DNA of 64,000 nucleotides. Source: Sphingomonas sp. Leaf34. Its GTDB lineage: Bacteria > Pseudomonadota > Alphaproteobacteria > Sphingomonadales > Sphingomonadaceae. The stretch is from the NCBI RefSeq assembly GCF_001421805.1, contig NZ_LMLC01000003.1, positions 186,236-250,235 of the forward strand, in the 5' to 3' direction. Positions within the stretch are counted from its first letter, which is position 1. Each line of letters starts with the position of its first letter. Shown here piece after piece: positions 39,594 through 49,896 of this stretch. A program made the position numbers and the translations under genes. The notes below the pieces were generated by a model, which was given only the letters and a program-made list of their open reading frames with translations, had not been told where the DNA came from and searched no databases.

Positions 39594-40603
39594 AGCAATG
39601 TATAACCGATCGCCGCCGCCGCACCCGCCAGCGCGGCGATCAACGGCAGGCGGGCGTGCAGCCCCAGCCACGGACTGAGCGCCAGCAGACGCAGCACGAT
39701 CACCATCGTCGCCGCCACCGCGGCCGTGATATGCAACCCACTCACCGACAAAAGATGCGCGAGCCCGGCCCGGCGCATCGCCTCTGAATCCTCCTCGCTG
39801 ATCGCGCCGACGTCGCCGGTGGCGAGCGCTGCAGCGATACCGCCTGCGCTACCGTCCAGTCGCGACACGATATGATGCGACAGCGCGACGCGGACGCCCG
39901 CGCCCGAGTCGCTCGGCGTCGTAACGATGACCGGTGCAAAGCCGCGCCCCGTCGCACCGATCCCGCCGAACCACGCGACGCGCGCAAAGTCGTAGGCGCC
40001 CGGCACGGCGGGGAGTGGCGGTGGCATCAGGCGAGCCCGAAGATGCACGACCGCCCCGATGCCCAGCAGGTGCGGTGCATCCGCTTCCGCCAAGTTGACG
40101 CGAACGCGATAGGGCAAGGCAACGGGCTGCCCATCGGTTTCCACGCCCTTGCCAATGGGCAGCACCGTCAACCGGACGAGCTTGCGCGCGACCAGCGGCT
40201 CGATTCCCTCGACCTTTGCCGAGAAGCTTGCGATCGTCGGGCCGGCCAGCACCGGTCGCGCCACCACTTCAGACCGTGCCCAGACCAGCCCCAAGCCGAG
40301 CGCGCTTGTGAGCAAACCGACGGCCAGAGCGCGCGCCGCTCGTCCGCCACGCCCCAGGGCCAGACACGCAAGCCCGCTCGCCACCAACAGCAATATCGTC
40401 ACGCACCACGCCGCCGGGTCCGGCAGCGCGAACCACAACGCGATTCCGCCACCCAGCATGACCGGCAACCATAACACCAACTGGTCGCGCTCCGCCTCTA
40501 GCCGGCGCTCGACGGCGAGCCCGACGACAGCCCCCCATCGCGGCACGCCCATTTGTCGCCGCCAAGGACGCATGCTAGGGGCGGCGACGGCTGTCATGGC
40601 CAT
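39578..40603 (-). pseudogene. comEC: comEC, truncated by integration
   Basis: These 341 codons cover the N-terminal and first part of the competence domain of the DNA-uptake channel: N-terminal TM helices (about 40-100), the soluble OB-like part, and HLLSVSGLHITA (about 283-294). Full-length ComEC proteins are about 650-750 aa and continue after the YTLLT segment. Here the frame ends with YTLLTRAL and stop inside repeat R4. The missing half is not in this window, and natural transformation is probably lost. The gene is divergent from gltX. Confidence 0.85.
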
Positions 40604-40642
40604 CGTTTCTCCATTGTTTCATCAGTCTGGGAGCACCCGCGG

Positions 40643-42073
40643 TTGGGCGCAATATCTGATACGGGCACCGCCAATTCGGCCGCACCCGTGGTTACCCGTT
40701 TCGCTCCGTCACCGACGGGGTTCCTGCATCTTGGCGGCGCGCGCACCGCGCTGTTCAACTGGCTGTTCGCAAAGGCGAATGGCGGCAAATTTCTGTTGCG
40801 GATCGAGGATACCGACCGGGTCCGCTCGACCCAGCCGGCGATCGACGCGATTCTCGACGGGATGCGCTGGCTCGGGCTCGACTGGGACGGCGACGTCGTC
40901 ATGCAGTTCGCCGGCGCCGAGCGCCACGCGCAGGTAGCCCATGAGATGGTCGCCAACGGCCATGCCTATCGCTGCTACATGACCGCCGAGGAAATCGCTG
41001 CGATGCGCGCCGAGGCGCAGGCGGCGAAGAAGCCCTTGCGCATCCGCAGCCCGTGGCGCGACCGCCCGGCGAGCGAAGCGCCCGACCTGCCCCACGTCGT
41101 CCGCCTGCGCGCGCCGCAGGAGGGCGCCGTCACGATCGAGGACCGCGTTCAGGGTGCAGTTACGGTCAAGAACGAAGAGATCGACGATCTCGTCCTGCTC
41201 CGCTCGGACGGCACGCCGACCTATATGCTCGCGGTCGTCGTCGACGATCACGACATGGGCGTGACGCACGTAATCCGCGGCGACGATCATTTGAATAACG
41301 CGTTTCGCCAACTGCCGATCTATCGTGCGTTGGGCTGGCCCGAGCCAATCTACGCGCATATCCCGCTGATCCACGGCCCCGACGGCGCCAAGCTGTCGAA
41401 GCGTCACGGCGCGGTCGGCATCGAAGCGTATCGCGACGAGATGGGCATCCTGCCCGAGGCGTTCGATAACTACCTGCTCCGGCTCGGCTGGGGTCATGGC
41501 GACGACGAGATCATTAGTCGCGCGCAGGCGGTCGAATGGTTCGACCTGTCGGGCGTTGGCAAGTCGCCGTCGCGCTTCGACCTGAAGAAGCTTGAGAACC
41601 TCAACGGCCACTACATCCGCGAGGCCGACGACGCGCGGCTGGCGCAACTGGCGGCCGATCGTCTCGGCCACGGGCTGCCCGACGGCGGACTCGATCTTCT
41701 GACTCGCGCAATGCCCGTCCTGAAGCCGCGTGCAGCAAACTTGAACGAACTGGCCGAGGGTTCGAATTTTCTGTTCAGCCAGCGCCCGCTGGCGATGGAC
41801 GACGCCGCGGCGAGCCTTTTGCACGGTGAAGCGAGCGCAATTTTGGTCAATGCCCATGCCGAACTTGACGCGCTCGCCGAGTGGGATACGGAGGCGCTCG
41901 AAGGCGCGGTACGGCGCGTGGCAGAAGCGCGGGGCGTCAAGCTCGGCCAGGTCGCACAGCCGCTTCGCGCCGCGCTGACGGGACGCAAGACGTCGCCGGG
42001 GATCTTCGATGTGCTCGATCTGCTCGGGCGCGACGAGAGCCTCGGTCGGATCGCCGACCGGATGGTGAGCTGA
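40643..42073 (+). CDS. gltX: Glutamyl-tRNA synthetase
   Basis: This class I synthetase charges tRNA-Glu. The HIGH-type motif is [13 protein letters not shown] near residue 18 and the KMSKS-type motif is GAKLSKRHG (about 250). Length is about 476 aa, normal for the family. The start is uncertain: TTG at 40643 gives normal length and has GGGAG upstream, while the frame is open back to 40553 and a GTG at 40689 would begin right at [10 protein letters not shown]. The intergenic space to the divergent comEC is only about 40 bp. Confidence 0.93.
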   Translation: MGAISDTGTANSAAPVVTRFAPSPTGFLHLGGARTALFNWLFAKANGGKFLLRIEDTDRVRSTQPAIDAILDGMRWLGLDWDGDVVMQFAGAERHAQVAHEMVANGHAYRCYMTAEEIAAMRAEAQAAKKPLRIRSPWRDRPASEAPDLPHVVRLRAPQEGAVTIEDRVQGAVTVKNEEIDDLVLLRSDGTPTYMLAVVVDDHDMGVTHVIRGDDHLNNAFRQLPIYRALGWPEPIYAHIPLIHGPDGAKLSKRHGAVGIEAYRDEMGILPEAFDNYLLRLGWGHGDDEIISRAQAVEWFDLSGVGKSPSRFDLKKLENLNGHYIREADDARLAQLAADRLGHGLPDGGLDLLTRAMPVLKPRAANLNELAEGSNFLFSQRPLAMDDAAASLLHGEASAILVNAHAELDALAEWDTEALEGAVRRVAEARGVKLGQVAQPLRAALTGRKTSPGIFDVLDLLGRDESLGRIADRMVS

Positions 42074-42098
42074 TAAGATTTCGAGGAAGGATACAAGC

Positions 42099-43382
42099 AT
42101 GAGCGAGACCGCAACCCTCAAGGTCGACGGCAAGGATTTCGATTATCCGGTGATGTCCGGAACGATCGGCCCCGATGTCATCGATATCCGCAAGCTGTAC
42201 GCGCAGACGGACAATTTCACCTATGATCCGGGCTTCACTTCGACGGCGTCGTGCCAGTCGACGCTGACCTATATCGATGGTGACGCGGGCACGCTGCTGC
42301 ACCGCGGCTACACGATCGGCGAGCTGGCCGAACAGTCCAACTTCATGGAAGTCGCCTATCTGCTCCTCAACGGCGAACTGCCGAGCAAGGACGAGTTGGC
42401 AACCTTCTCGAACACGATCACGCGCCACACGATGGTGCACGAGCAGCTCGCGCAGTTCTTCCGCGGCTTCCGTCGCGATGCGCATCCCATGGCGATCCTG
42501 TGCGGCGTTGTGGGCGCTCTCTCGGCCTTCTATCACGACTCGACCGACATCCATGATCCGGCGCAGCGCGTGATCGCGTCGCACCGCCTGATCGCCAAGA
42601 TGCCGACGATCGCCGCGATGGCGTACAAGTACAGCGTTGGTCAGCCGTTCGTCTATCCGGATAACACGCTGAGCTACACCGGCAACTTCCTGAAGATGAC
42701 GTTCGGCGTACCGGCCGAGAAGTATGTCGTGAACCCGGTCGTCGAAAAGGCGATGGATCGCATCTTCATCCTTCACGCCGATCACGAGCAGAACGCGTCG
42801 ACCTCGACGGTCCGTCTTGCCGGATCGTCGGGTGCCAATCCGTTCGCCTGCATCGCGGCCGGCATCGCCTGCCTCTGGGGGCCCGCGCACGGCGGCGCGA
42901 ACGAAGCCGCGCTCAACATGCTGCGTGAGATCGGCACGGTCGACCGGATCCCGGAATATATCGCCCGCGCCAAGGACAAGAACGATCCGTTCCGCCTGAT
43001 GGGCTTCGGTCACCGCGTCTACAAGAACTACGATCCGCGCGCGGCCGTCATGCAGACGACGGTCAAGGAAGTGCTCGGCGAGCTTGGCGTTACCGACCCC
43101 GTGTTCGACGTTGCGATCGAACTCGAGCGTCTCGCGCTCAGCGATCCGTACTTCATCGAGAAGAAGCTGTTCCCGAACGTCGATTTCTACTCAGGCGTGA
43201 TCCTTTCTGCGATCGGCTTCCCGACCTCGATGTTCACCGTCTTGTTCGCGCTCGCGCGCACGGTCGGCTGGGTCGCGCAGTGGAACGAAATGATCACCGA
43301 TCCCGACCAGAAGATCGGCCGCCCGCGCCAGCTGTACAACGGCCCGGCCGAGCGGGACTACGTTCCGATGGACGCACGCTAA
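42099..43382 (+). CDS. gltA: Citrate synthase
   Basis: This 427-aa TCA-cycle enzyme condenses acetyl-CoA and oxaloacetate. It is the type II (hexameric) Gram-negative form, with an N-terminal beta domain ([17 protein letters not shown]). Active-site regions include [15 protein letters not shown] (about 225) and [15 protein letters not shown] (about 303-317). GAGGAAGG lies 9 nt before ATG. It lies 25 bp behind gltX, in the same direction. Confidence 0.97.
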   Translation: MSETATLKVDGKDFDYPVMSGTIGPDVIDIRKLYAQTDNFTYDPGFTSTASCQSTLTYIDGDAGTLLHRGYTIGELAEQSNFMEVAYLLLNGELPSKDELATFSNTITRHTMVHEQLAQFFRGFRRDAHPMAILCGVVGALSAFYHDSTDIHDPAQRVIASHRLIAKMPTIAAMAYKYSVGQPFVYPDNTLSYTGNFLKMTFGVPAEKYVVNPVVEKAMDRIFILHADHEQNASTSTVRLAGSSGANPFACIAAGIACLWGPAHGGANEAALNMLREIGTVDRIPEYIARAKDKNDPFRLMGFGHRVYKNYDPRAAVMQTTVKEVLGELGVTDPVFDVAIELERLALSDPYFIEKKLFPNVDFYSGVILSAIGFPTSMFTVLFALARTVGWVAQWNEMITDPDQKIGRPRQLYNGPAERDYVPMDAR

Positions 43383-43383
43383 G

Positions 43384-43587
43384 ATGACGACGCTCCGGCC
43401 GATCCTGATTGTCGTCGGCGTGCTCTGCGCGCTGATGGGTCTGCTCTGGATCGGCCAGGGACTCGGTTACGTCCATTGGCCGCAGTCGAGCTTCATGCTC
43501 GATCAGCGGCCCTGGGCGGATCGCGGCGCATTCCTCGCCGCGTTCGGCCTTGCGCTGATCCTAGTGGCGCGCCGGATCCGCCGGTAA
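43384..43587 (+). CDS. Small two-TM membrane protein
   Basis: This 67-aa protein starts 1 bp after the gltA stop. It has two hydrophobic helices (about 6-26 and 48-62) separated by a polar loop, HWPQSSFMLDQRPWADRG. Its 3' end overlaps the convergent kinase-like gene by 27 bp. This short membrane-protein pattern is common in sphingomonads; function unknown. Confidence 0.65.
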   Translation: MTTLRPILIVVGVLCALMGLLWIGQGLGYVHWPQSSFMLDQRPWADRGAFLAAFGLALILVARRIRR

Positions 43588-44940
43588 CGTCAGCATGAAC
43601 CGCGCGCCGTCGCCGGGCGCGCTTTCGACCGTGAGATCCCCCTGCATCGCGCGTGCGAGACGCCGCGCGATATACAGGCCGAGCCCATTGCCGCCGGCCT
43701 CCGAGGGATCGACACGCTCGAATTTCTCGAAAATCCGCGCCTGATCCTCGGGTGCGACGCCCTTGCCGGTGTCCGCGACCACGACGACCGCGTGGTCGTC
43801 GATCCGCGTCGCGGTGACGACGACCTGTGCCCCGCGCGGGGAATAGCGCACCGCATTGCCGACGAGGTTGACGAGAATCTGCAGCACCCGGCGGAAATCG
43901 CCGAGCGCTGCGATGCGCACGTCGACCGCGGGCCGGGTGATCGTGACGTCGGCATTGGCCGCACGGACAGACAGGAGCCCCGCCGCGCGGCGGGCGACAT
44001 CGGCAAGATCGATCGGCTCGGGCACAAGTGCGAAATCGGGGCGCTCGACGGCCTGGAGATCGACCAGATCGTCGACCAGTTCGAGCAGATGGCGCCCGGC
44101 GCTGGCGATATCGGCGGCATAGTCGGCATAATCGCCTTGCACCGGTCCATCCGCCTGCGCGTTGATGCTGTCGGCATTGGCGACGATCCGCGCGAGCGGT
44201 ATCCGCAACGCCTTGTCGAGCCCGCTGGTAAAGGTCGGCGACAGCGTGTCCGTCTGGGCCGGTACCGCGACATCGTCGACCACCATCCGCACCGCACCGA
44301 CGAACCCGGCGAAATCGCCCGAGGCATCGTTGCGTACGCTGGCCGTCAGCGTCACGGCACGCCCCGAGCTACGCAGCCGCGCGGGCTGCGCGATCATCGG
44401 CCGCCGGCGCGCGAGCGAATCGAGGATCGGCAACGTTCCGTCGGATCCGGTATCGAGCGAAAACATCGCCGTCAGCGGCTGGCCGAGCAGCGCGAACGCG
44501 TCGAAGCCATGCTTGGGCCCTGCATCGAGCGTGACAAAAGTCAGCCGCAGCGCCGCATCGGTTTCCCACCGCCAATCGGTGTCGCTGCCAAGAAATGCGT
44601 CCTGCGCATCGGGCGAGGCGCGCACCGGGCGCCACGCAGCAATTTCGCGCCAGCCGCTCACCGTCAGTCGCACATTCTCGCCATCGGGTTGCGCGCGCAC
44701 CCAGAGATCGACGTCGGTCTCGTCATCCGCAACCACCACGCCGCGCGAGACGACGATACCAAGCCGACGCGCCAGCCGCGCGATCGTCGCAAGTTGCGGC
44801 ACCGCCAGCGGCGCGCCGCGCATCCCGCCCGCACGCTGGTTCAACGCGATCAACGCGGGGTCCGCGAACGACAGCGAACCGTCGGGTGCGACGATCGCGT
44901 GCGCGATCGGGCTTTCGGTCGAAGGGTCGAACGCGCTCAT
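43561..44940 (-). CDS. Histidine-kinase-like sensor lacking the phospho-acceptor His
   Basis: This 459-aa soluble protein has a PAS-like N-terminal half. The dimerisation helix reads DKALRIPL where kinases have S-H-E-L-R-T-P-L, so Lys243 replaces the His. The ATPase domain is intact: NLVGNAVRYSP (N box), VADTGKGVAPED (G1), FEKFER (F) and GNGLGLYIARRLA (G2). It may bind ATP and act as a scaffold or regulator, like other degenerate kinases. It is coupled by a 4-bp overlap to the DUF2336 gene upstream. Confidence 0.8.
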   Translation of the reverse strand: MSAFDPSTESPIAHAIVAPDGSLSFADPALIALNQRAGGMRGAPLAVPQLATIARLARRLGIVVSRGVVVADDETDVDLWVRAQPDGENVRLTVSGWREIAAWRPVRASPDAQDAFLGSDTDWRWETDAALRLTFVTLDAGPKHGFDAFALLGQPLTAMFSLDTGSDGTLPILDSLARRRPMIAQPARLRSSGRAVTLTASVRNDASGDFAGFVGAVRMVVDDVAVPAQTDTLSPTFTSGLDKALRIPLARIVANADSINAQADGPVQGDYADYAADIASAGRHLLELVDDLVDLQAVERPDFALVPEPIDLADVARRAAGLLSVRAANADVTITRPAVDVRIAALGDFRRVLQILVNLVGNAVRYSPRGAQVVVTATRIDDHAVVVVADTGKGVAPEDQARIFEKFERVDPSEAGGNGLGLYIARRLARAMQGDLTVESAPGDGARFMLTLPADPARH

Positions 44941-46031
44941 CGGCGTTCCGTACGCGCCAGCGCGCGCAACGCCATGCGAAAATCGCGGTTGAGTGCGAGC
45001 GGCGCGATCGACGCCCGCGCGTCCTCGACACCGATCGACACGATCGCGTCCAGCGCGTCCGCGAACGCCTCGATATCGCGGCGCGGGTCAGCTTCCGACA
45101 GCGCGAGCCCGATCCTGGCGATGGTCGGTCGATCCATGTCGAGCGCGCGCAGCGCGAGCCAGAGCCGGTCTCCCTCGGGATCGAGCGCGATCGCGCGCGC
45201 CTGATCGAACCCAATGCCCAGCGCATGCGCCAGCACCGCGACGAACAGCGACAGACGCCGATCGCCGATCGACTCAACAAGCACAGCGCCCAGTTCGTTA
45301 GGTCGCGCATCGAGCGCCGCCGCCAGCCGCGTGGCCACCGCGTCGGGACGCTCGCCTTCGTCATGCGCGGCCAAGCTGCGCTGTGCTGCGTCGGTGATCG
45401 CGCGGTCGCTATCGCGTGTCGCGGTTTTCAGGCCATCACGGATCGCCGCGGCCACCCACCAGACCAAGCGATGATGCAGTTCCGCGGGCAATTCGCTGCC
45501 CCCGACAGAGCCCTGCTCATTCGCCATCCGCCGCCGACTTTCCGCAGCCAGCAGCGCCGAGGCCGCCGATGCGACGACGCTGTCGGGCACGCCCGCCAAC
45601 CGCACGAGCAGGCTCGCTTCGTCGGGTGCGGCTACCTCGACCGGCAGCGATGCCGCGATCAGGTCATGACGGACCCGCGCGATAAGTTCTTCCATCAGCT
45701 CTTCGTCGCGCAGCAGTCCGGCACGCGTCAGCCGCTCGAGCACGGTCCCCGCCCCCGCCTTCAGCATCGCTTCGCCTGCTTGGGTCGCGCCCCCACCGGC
45801 CAGCAATCGCGACGCGTGCCGCCTTATGTCCCACTCAATGGCACCGACGATCGCGCCGAGCACCTGCGCGAGCATCAACCGCGTGCGATCGTCGAGCCGC
45901 GCGTCCGCATCGAGGAAAAAGTCGGCAATTGTCCCCGCCAGCCGCGTTTCGGCGCGCCGACGCGCGAGCTCGGCTCGTTCCATCGGATCATAGGACGGCA
46001 TAGCGTCTTGCATCGTGGGGCCGGCCGACAT
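44937..46031 (-). CDS. DUF2336 family protein
   Basis: This 364-aa, all-helical, Ala/Arg-rich protein matches the alphaproteobacterial DUF2336 pattern: HEAT-like repeats such as LARVRHDLIAASLPVEVAA and DEASLLVRLAG, and a C-terminal domain with LNRDFRMALRALA. The function is not established. It overlaps the kinase-like gene by 4 bp, so the two are made together and may interact. It sits 35 bp downstream of the nucleotidyltransferase-like gene, in the same direction. Confidence 0.75.
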   Translation of the reverse strand: MSAGPTMQDAMPSYDPMERAELARRRAETRLAGTIADFFLDADARLDDRTRLMLAQVLGAIVGAIEWDIRRHASRLLAGGGATQAGEAMLKAGAGTVLERLTRAGLLRDEELMEELIARVRHDLIAASLPVEVAAPDEASLLVRLAGVPDSVVASAASALLAAESRRRMANEQGSVGGSELPAELHHRLVWWVAAAIRDGLKTATRDSDRAITDAAQRSLAAHDEGERPDAVATRLAAALDARPNELGAVLVESIGDRRLSLFVAVLAHALGIGFDQARAIALDPEGDRLWLALRALDMDRPTIARIGLALSEADPRRDIEAFADALDAIVSIGVEDARASIAPLALNRDFRMALRALARTERR

Positions 46032-46066
46032 GTTCCCGTCTGTAGCCCCCGGTCGTTAAGGTCCGC

Positions 46067-47248
46067 CTAAAGCGGGCGACGCAATCGTTCAATCGCCACC
46101 GCCAGCGTAGCCATGGCGTAGCCCGCCGTCACGCCGAGTCCGAACACCGGAAACCCGACCAGCGCAAAAACCGCAACGATCAGCAGATACGCGGCCGGAC
46201 TACCCCACCAGAGCCGGCGCTCGCGTTCGCGGATGGCGCGCTCCGCCAACCCACCAAGCGCAACCGTCGCGGTCCCGATCGCCAGCGCGGTATTGTCGCC
46301 TGCATAGCCACTAACGAAGAAGGCGAAGACGAGAATCGCAGCCGCAACGACGCCGCCGATCGCCAGCGTCTGCCAGCGTGCCATCGGTGTCTCGTCGCGA
46401 AGCCCGCTCAGCACCGAACCGAGCGCCAGTGCGATACATCCGACCAGCACCAGTACCAGCCCCGTCGACGACAGGCCGAAGCCGATCGTCACCAAGCCCG
46501 CGACACCGAGCGCAAGCCCGGCCGCGCCGACGGTCGTTCCCGCCGCACCGCGATCGACCAGCAGCGGCAGCGCTAGCCGCGCGATCGGCGCGAGCACAAA
46601 CCGGTCGAACCAGCCCCGCCGCCCCGACACGATCGTCATGAGCACGGCGCGGCCCCGCTCCTCCAGCGTCCGCGCCTGTCGCTCGATCCCGTGGCCGCCG
46701 CGCACCGCATCGGTGGGCAGCAGCACGTGGATCGCACGCGACTGCACAGCCAATCGGAGAAGCGACGACTGGAGATCATAGTCCTGCGGCAGCGCCGCCA
46801 CCTCGGCGATCCGGCTCGAGCTTAGTCGCGCCACGCCGGCCCATGCCATCTGTCCACCGACGCGCTCGAAACCGGGCCCCGCATCGCTCTCGGGTACGAC
46901 GAGCAGGCAATCCCCCTCCTCGCTCGCCATCGCCTTCACGATCGCGTCGGTCGTGACCAACCCATCGCCCAGCATCAGGACGCGCGCGAGCGGGTGCAAT
47001 TTCTCCACCGCTTCGGTCGCGGACCGCACCGTATCGACGCTCACGCCGCGCCGACCGATGCGGTTGATCGCACCAAGCAGTTCGGGCGTCATGCGCGCGA
47101 CGACGATGATCACCTGCGACACACCCGCCGCGATCAGCAACCGCGCCTGATATTCGATAAGGGTAACGCCGCTGAACGGCAGCGTCGCCGCCAGACGATC
47201 GGGACGATCGTCGGCGTCGTGAATTGCAAATAAGAGGCCGGCAAGCAT
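46067..47248 (-). CDS. Membrane protein with nucleotidyltransferase-like N-terminal domain
   Basis: In this 393-aa protein residues 1-180 look like a GT-A or NTP-transferase fold (PFSGVTLIEYQARLLIAAGVSQVIIVV; RVLMLGDGLVTTDAIV). The C-terminal half has about 6 TM helices (from about 235) rich in Gly/Ala/Val. The layout recalls enzymes of inositol-phospholipid or polar-lipid synthesis in which a cytidylyltransferase-like part is joined to a membrane part. The catalytic motif of CDP-alcohol transferases (DG-x2-AR) is not visible, so the reaction is unknown. Confidence 0.6.
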   Translation of the reverse strand: MLAGLLFAIHDADDRPDRLAATLPFSGVTLIEYQARLLIAAGVSQVIIVVARMTPELLGAINRIGRRGVSVDTVRSATEAVEKLHPLARVLMLGDGLVTTDAIVKAMASEEGDCLLVVPESDAGPGFERVGGQMAWAGVARLSSSRIAEVAALPQDYDLQSSLLRLAVQSRAIHVLLPTDAVRGGHGIERQARTLEERGRAVLMTIVSGRRGWFDRFVLAPIARLALPLLVDRGAAGTTVGAAGLALGVAGLVTIGFGLSSTGLVLVLVGCIALALGSVLSGLRDETPMARWQTLAIGGVVAAAILVFAFFVSGYAGDNTALAIGTATVALGGLAERAIRERERRLWWGSPAAYLLIVAVFALVGFPVFGLGVTAGYAMATLAVAIERLRRPL

Positions 47249-47509
47249 CGCTGGCTGTTAGGCCGTACACGCCGTCCTGCAAAGCCCGCGTTCGGCCAAA
47301 CCATCGTACACCGTGGTTCGGTTCGACGTGACGCCTGCAAAATCGCGTGGGGAAAGCGCTCTGGACCCCCGCGGAAGCTTCGCCAACGCGGCTCTGATTG
47401 GGCCGTGCCGCCCTCATTACCCGACGGATGCGTAACGGATCATCGCATCATCCGTTTTGTCCGGCTGCAATCCGTGATACCTCCACGGTTCATGAACGGG
47501 GGTTCGTCA

Positions 47510-49795
47510 ATGATCGGGTTTCGTGCGGCGGCAGGCAATGCCCATCCCATTCGCGCGGACATCGTGATGGATCCGGTGATAGAAGACATGTCCGAAGCCG
47601 TCACCGACCAGCAAACCGACGAAGGTTATCAAGAGCCTGCATCTGAACGTGTCGCGCTTTACGCCGGTATCGCCGTCGCGATCATGGTCGTCTGGCTTGC
47701 TGCCATGCTGTGGATCGCGCGCGGTGCTCTTGGGACGGCGGGGCCCATCGCGCTGGTCCAGTTTATCGCCGCGCTGTGCGTCGTCCCGGCGCTTGTCGGG
47801 ATCGTCTGGTTGCTCACGATGCGCACCAGCCGTGCCGAGGCGCACCGGTTCGGCATCACCGCGCAGGCGATGCGTGACGAGGCGGCCAGCCTCGAGCGCA
47901 CCGTCGCCGCGCTGTCCGACACGATCGACGCCAACCGGGCACAGCTTGCACAGCAGCTCGAAGCGCTGATGGCGATGGGCGGCGGCGCGACCGAGCAGCT
48001 CGCGGCAATCGGTCGCGGGATGGTGTCGGAAATCGACCAGGCCGCCGCGCACGCGCGCAATCTCGCCACATCGACCGCCGGCGCGCAGACCAGCCTCGGC
48101 GTCCTGATCGCCACCCTCCCCCGCGCGCAGGCAGATATCGACGACGTCGCCAAACGGCTCGAACGCACCGGTCTGTCGGCGAGCGAACATGCCGCTGCGC
48201 TCGACGCGCAGATCGTCGCGCTGGCCGAACGCGGTCGCGAGGCCGACACGATGGCAAGCGGCGCGGCGCAGCGCCTCGCCGCACACATCGTCCGGATGGA
48301 GGCGACCAGCCAGACCGCGGGCACACATCTCGAATCGGTGACCGATGGCATGTCGGGCGCGGTCGACGCGTTGCTCAACCGCACCGCCGACGCGGTCGAC
48401 GAAGCCCGGAAAGGCATCGCCGCACAGGGCGACGCGATGCTGGCGATGGTCGGCGCGAACCAGGCGGCGCTCGACACCGCCGCGCGCGACAGCGCCGAAG
48501 CGCTCGCCCGCCGTATCGCCACCGTCGAAGACGCGATCGAACGCGTCGCTATTCGCCTCGACCTGCAACGCGGTGCGGGTGAGCGGATCGTCGACGATCT
48601 CCACACCGGGCTCGGCGAAGTCGAAGCGCGGATCGAAGCGCTCCACACCCACGGCACCGAACGCACCCGCGGTCTCGCCGCATCGATCAGCGCGCTCGGC
48701 GGCTCGGCGGATGCGATGACCGAAGCGCTGCGCGCGGGTGACGACATGGCGCACCGGACGATCACCACGACCGAAACGCTGCTCGTCGCGCTCGACGCCG
48801 CCGCGCGCGAAATCGACGAAACGATGCCCGAGGCACTCGGCCGGCTCGATGCACATGTTCTCGCCAGTAAAGGGATCGTCGTGTCGGCGCGTCCCGACCT
48901 ACTGGCGCTGGTCACTGCCGCGGAGAGTACACACGATGCGATCGAGGCGATCGCAGGCGTCATCGGCGAACAACGCCAGGTCCTCGACACGCTGTCGACC
49001 GACCTGCTCAACACGCTCAATACCGGGCGCGCGAAGGCGGATGCGCTCGGCCAGATGGTCGACGAGGCAATCGGCCGTACGCAACATTTCGCCGAAGACG
49101 CCGCGCCGCAGCTCATCGAAGCCCTCCACCGGGTCCGCGAGACCGCCACGGTCGCCGCCGACAAAGCGCGTGAGACGCTTTCGAAAGTTATTCCCGAAGC
49201 TGCCGCCGCGCTCGGCGCTGCGAGCGCAGACGCCATGCGCCGCGCGACCAATGACACCGTCGAACGCCAGGTCCGCGCGCTCACCGACGCCACCGACGCG
49301 GCCGTTGACGCCGCGACCGGCGCGACCGAGCGGCTCGCGCGCGAAGTCCAGGCGATCGTCGATTCGACCGCTATCGTCGAAACCCGGATCGAAGAGGCGC
49401 GCACCGAACGCGAGGAGGCGGACAGCGACACCTTTGCGCGCCGCGTGTCGCTGCTGATCGAAGCACTCAACTCCGCCTCGATCGACATCACCAAGGCGAT
49501 CGCCCCCGAAATCTCGGACAGCGCGTGGGGCGCGTATCTCAAGGGCGATCGCGGCGTCTTCACACGCCGCGCCGTCCGCATCCTCGACGCGAGCGAAGTG
49601 CGCGAGATCGCCGGCCTCTACGACGACGACGAGACGTTCCGCGAGATGGTCAACCGCTACATCCACGACTTCGAGGCGATGCTCCGCGCGATCCTGACGC
49701 AGCGCGACGGCTCGCCGCTTGGCGTGACCTTGTTGTCGTCGGACATGGGCAAACTGTACGTAGCCCTCGCGCAGGCGATCGAGCGGCTGCGCTGA
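47510..49795 (+). CDS. Large coiled-coil membrane protein
   Basis: The start is uncertain (ATG 47510 with a GGGGG stretch upstream; 47492 and 47567 are alternatives), giving about 761 aa. Two TM helices (about 50-75 and 85-105) are followed by some 550 residues of Ala/Asp/Glu/Arg-rich coiled coil with many heptads (TVAALSDTIDANRAQLAQQLEAL onward). A compact C-terminal domain ends FREMVNRYIHDFEAML. It resembles membrane-anchored, apolipoprotein-like or chemoreceptor-like helical proteins of sphingomonads. A structural envelope role is possible but unproven. The 260-bp gap before it holds nothing I recognise. Confidence 0.6.
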   Translation: MIGFRAAAGNAHPIRADIVMDPVIEDMSEAVTDQQTDEGYQEPASERVALYAGIAVAIMVVWLAAMLWIARGALGTAGPIALVQFIAALCVVPALVGIVWLLTMRTSRAEAHRFGITAQAMRDEAASLERTVAALSDTIDANRAQLAQQLEALMAMGGGATEQLAAIGRGMVSEIDQAAAHARNLATSTAGAQTSLGVLIATLPRAQADIDDVAKRLERTGLSASEHAAALDAQIVALAERGREADTMASGAAQRLAAHIVRMEATSQTAGTHLESVTDGMSGAVDALLNRTADAVDEARKGIAAQGDAMLAMVGANQAALDTAARDSAEALARRIATVEDAIERVAIRLDLQRGAGERIVDDLHTGLGEVEARIEALHTHGTERTRGLAASISALGGSADAMTEALRAGDDMAHRTITTTETLLVALDAAAREIDETMPEALGRLDAHVLASKGIVVSARPDLLALVTAAESTHDAIEAIAGVIGEQRQVLDTLSTDLLNTLNTGRAKADALGQMVDEAIGRTQHFAEDAAPQLIEALHRVRETATVAADKARETLSKVIPEAAAALGAASADAMRRATNDTVERQVRALTDATDAAVDAATGATERLAREVQAIVDSTAIVETRIEEARTEREEADSDTFARRVSLLIEALNSASIDITKAIAPEISDSAWGAYLKGDRGVFTRRAVRILDASEVREIAGLYDDDETFREMVNRYIHDFEAMLRAILTQRDGSPLGVTLLSSDMGKLYVALAQAIERLR

Positions 49796-49820
49796 CCCGT
49801 ATCAACCAGGAGTTTTCGAA

Positions 49821-49841
49821 ATGATCCAGCGCCACCGCTAA
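49821..49841 (+). CDS. Six-codon leader ORF before SDR gene
   Basis: AGGAG precedes an ATG by 8 nt and is followed by six codons (MIQRHR) and TAA. A GCGGAG/CTCCGC hairpin lies 20 bp later and the SDR start 76 bp later. It could be a regulatory leader peptide or the remnant of a gene. Confidence 0.25.
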   Translation: MIQRHR

Positions 49842-49896
49842 CGCGGCCCTCGCCAGCGGAGCACTCCGCCGACCGGACTCACATTTCGAGACTCCT

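Noticed and set aside
40709..42133. Long minus-strand frame opposite gltX
   Set aside because: Antisense frames stay open in high-GC DNA; the plus strand encodes an intact glutamyl-tRNA synthetase.
47659..49581. Long minus-strand Ser/Ala-rich frame opposite the coiled-coil gene
   Set aside because: It is the shadow of a repetitive Ala/Asp/Arg coiled-coil coding region; no ribosome site or domain.
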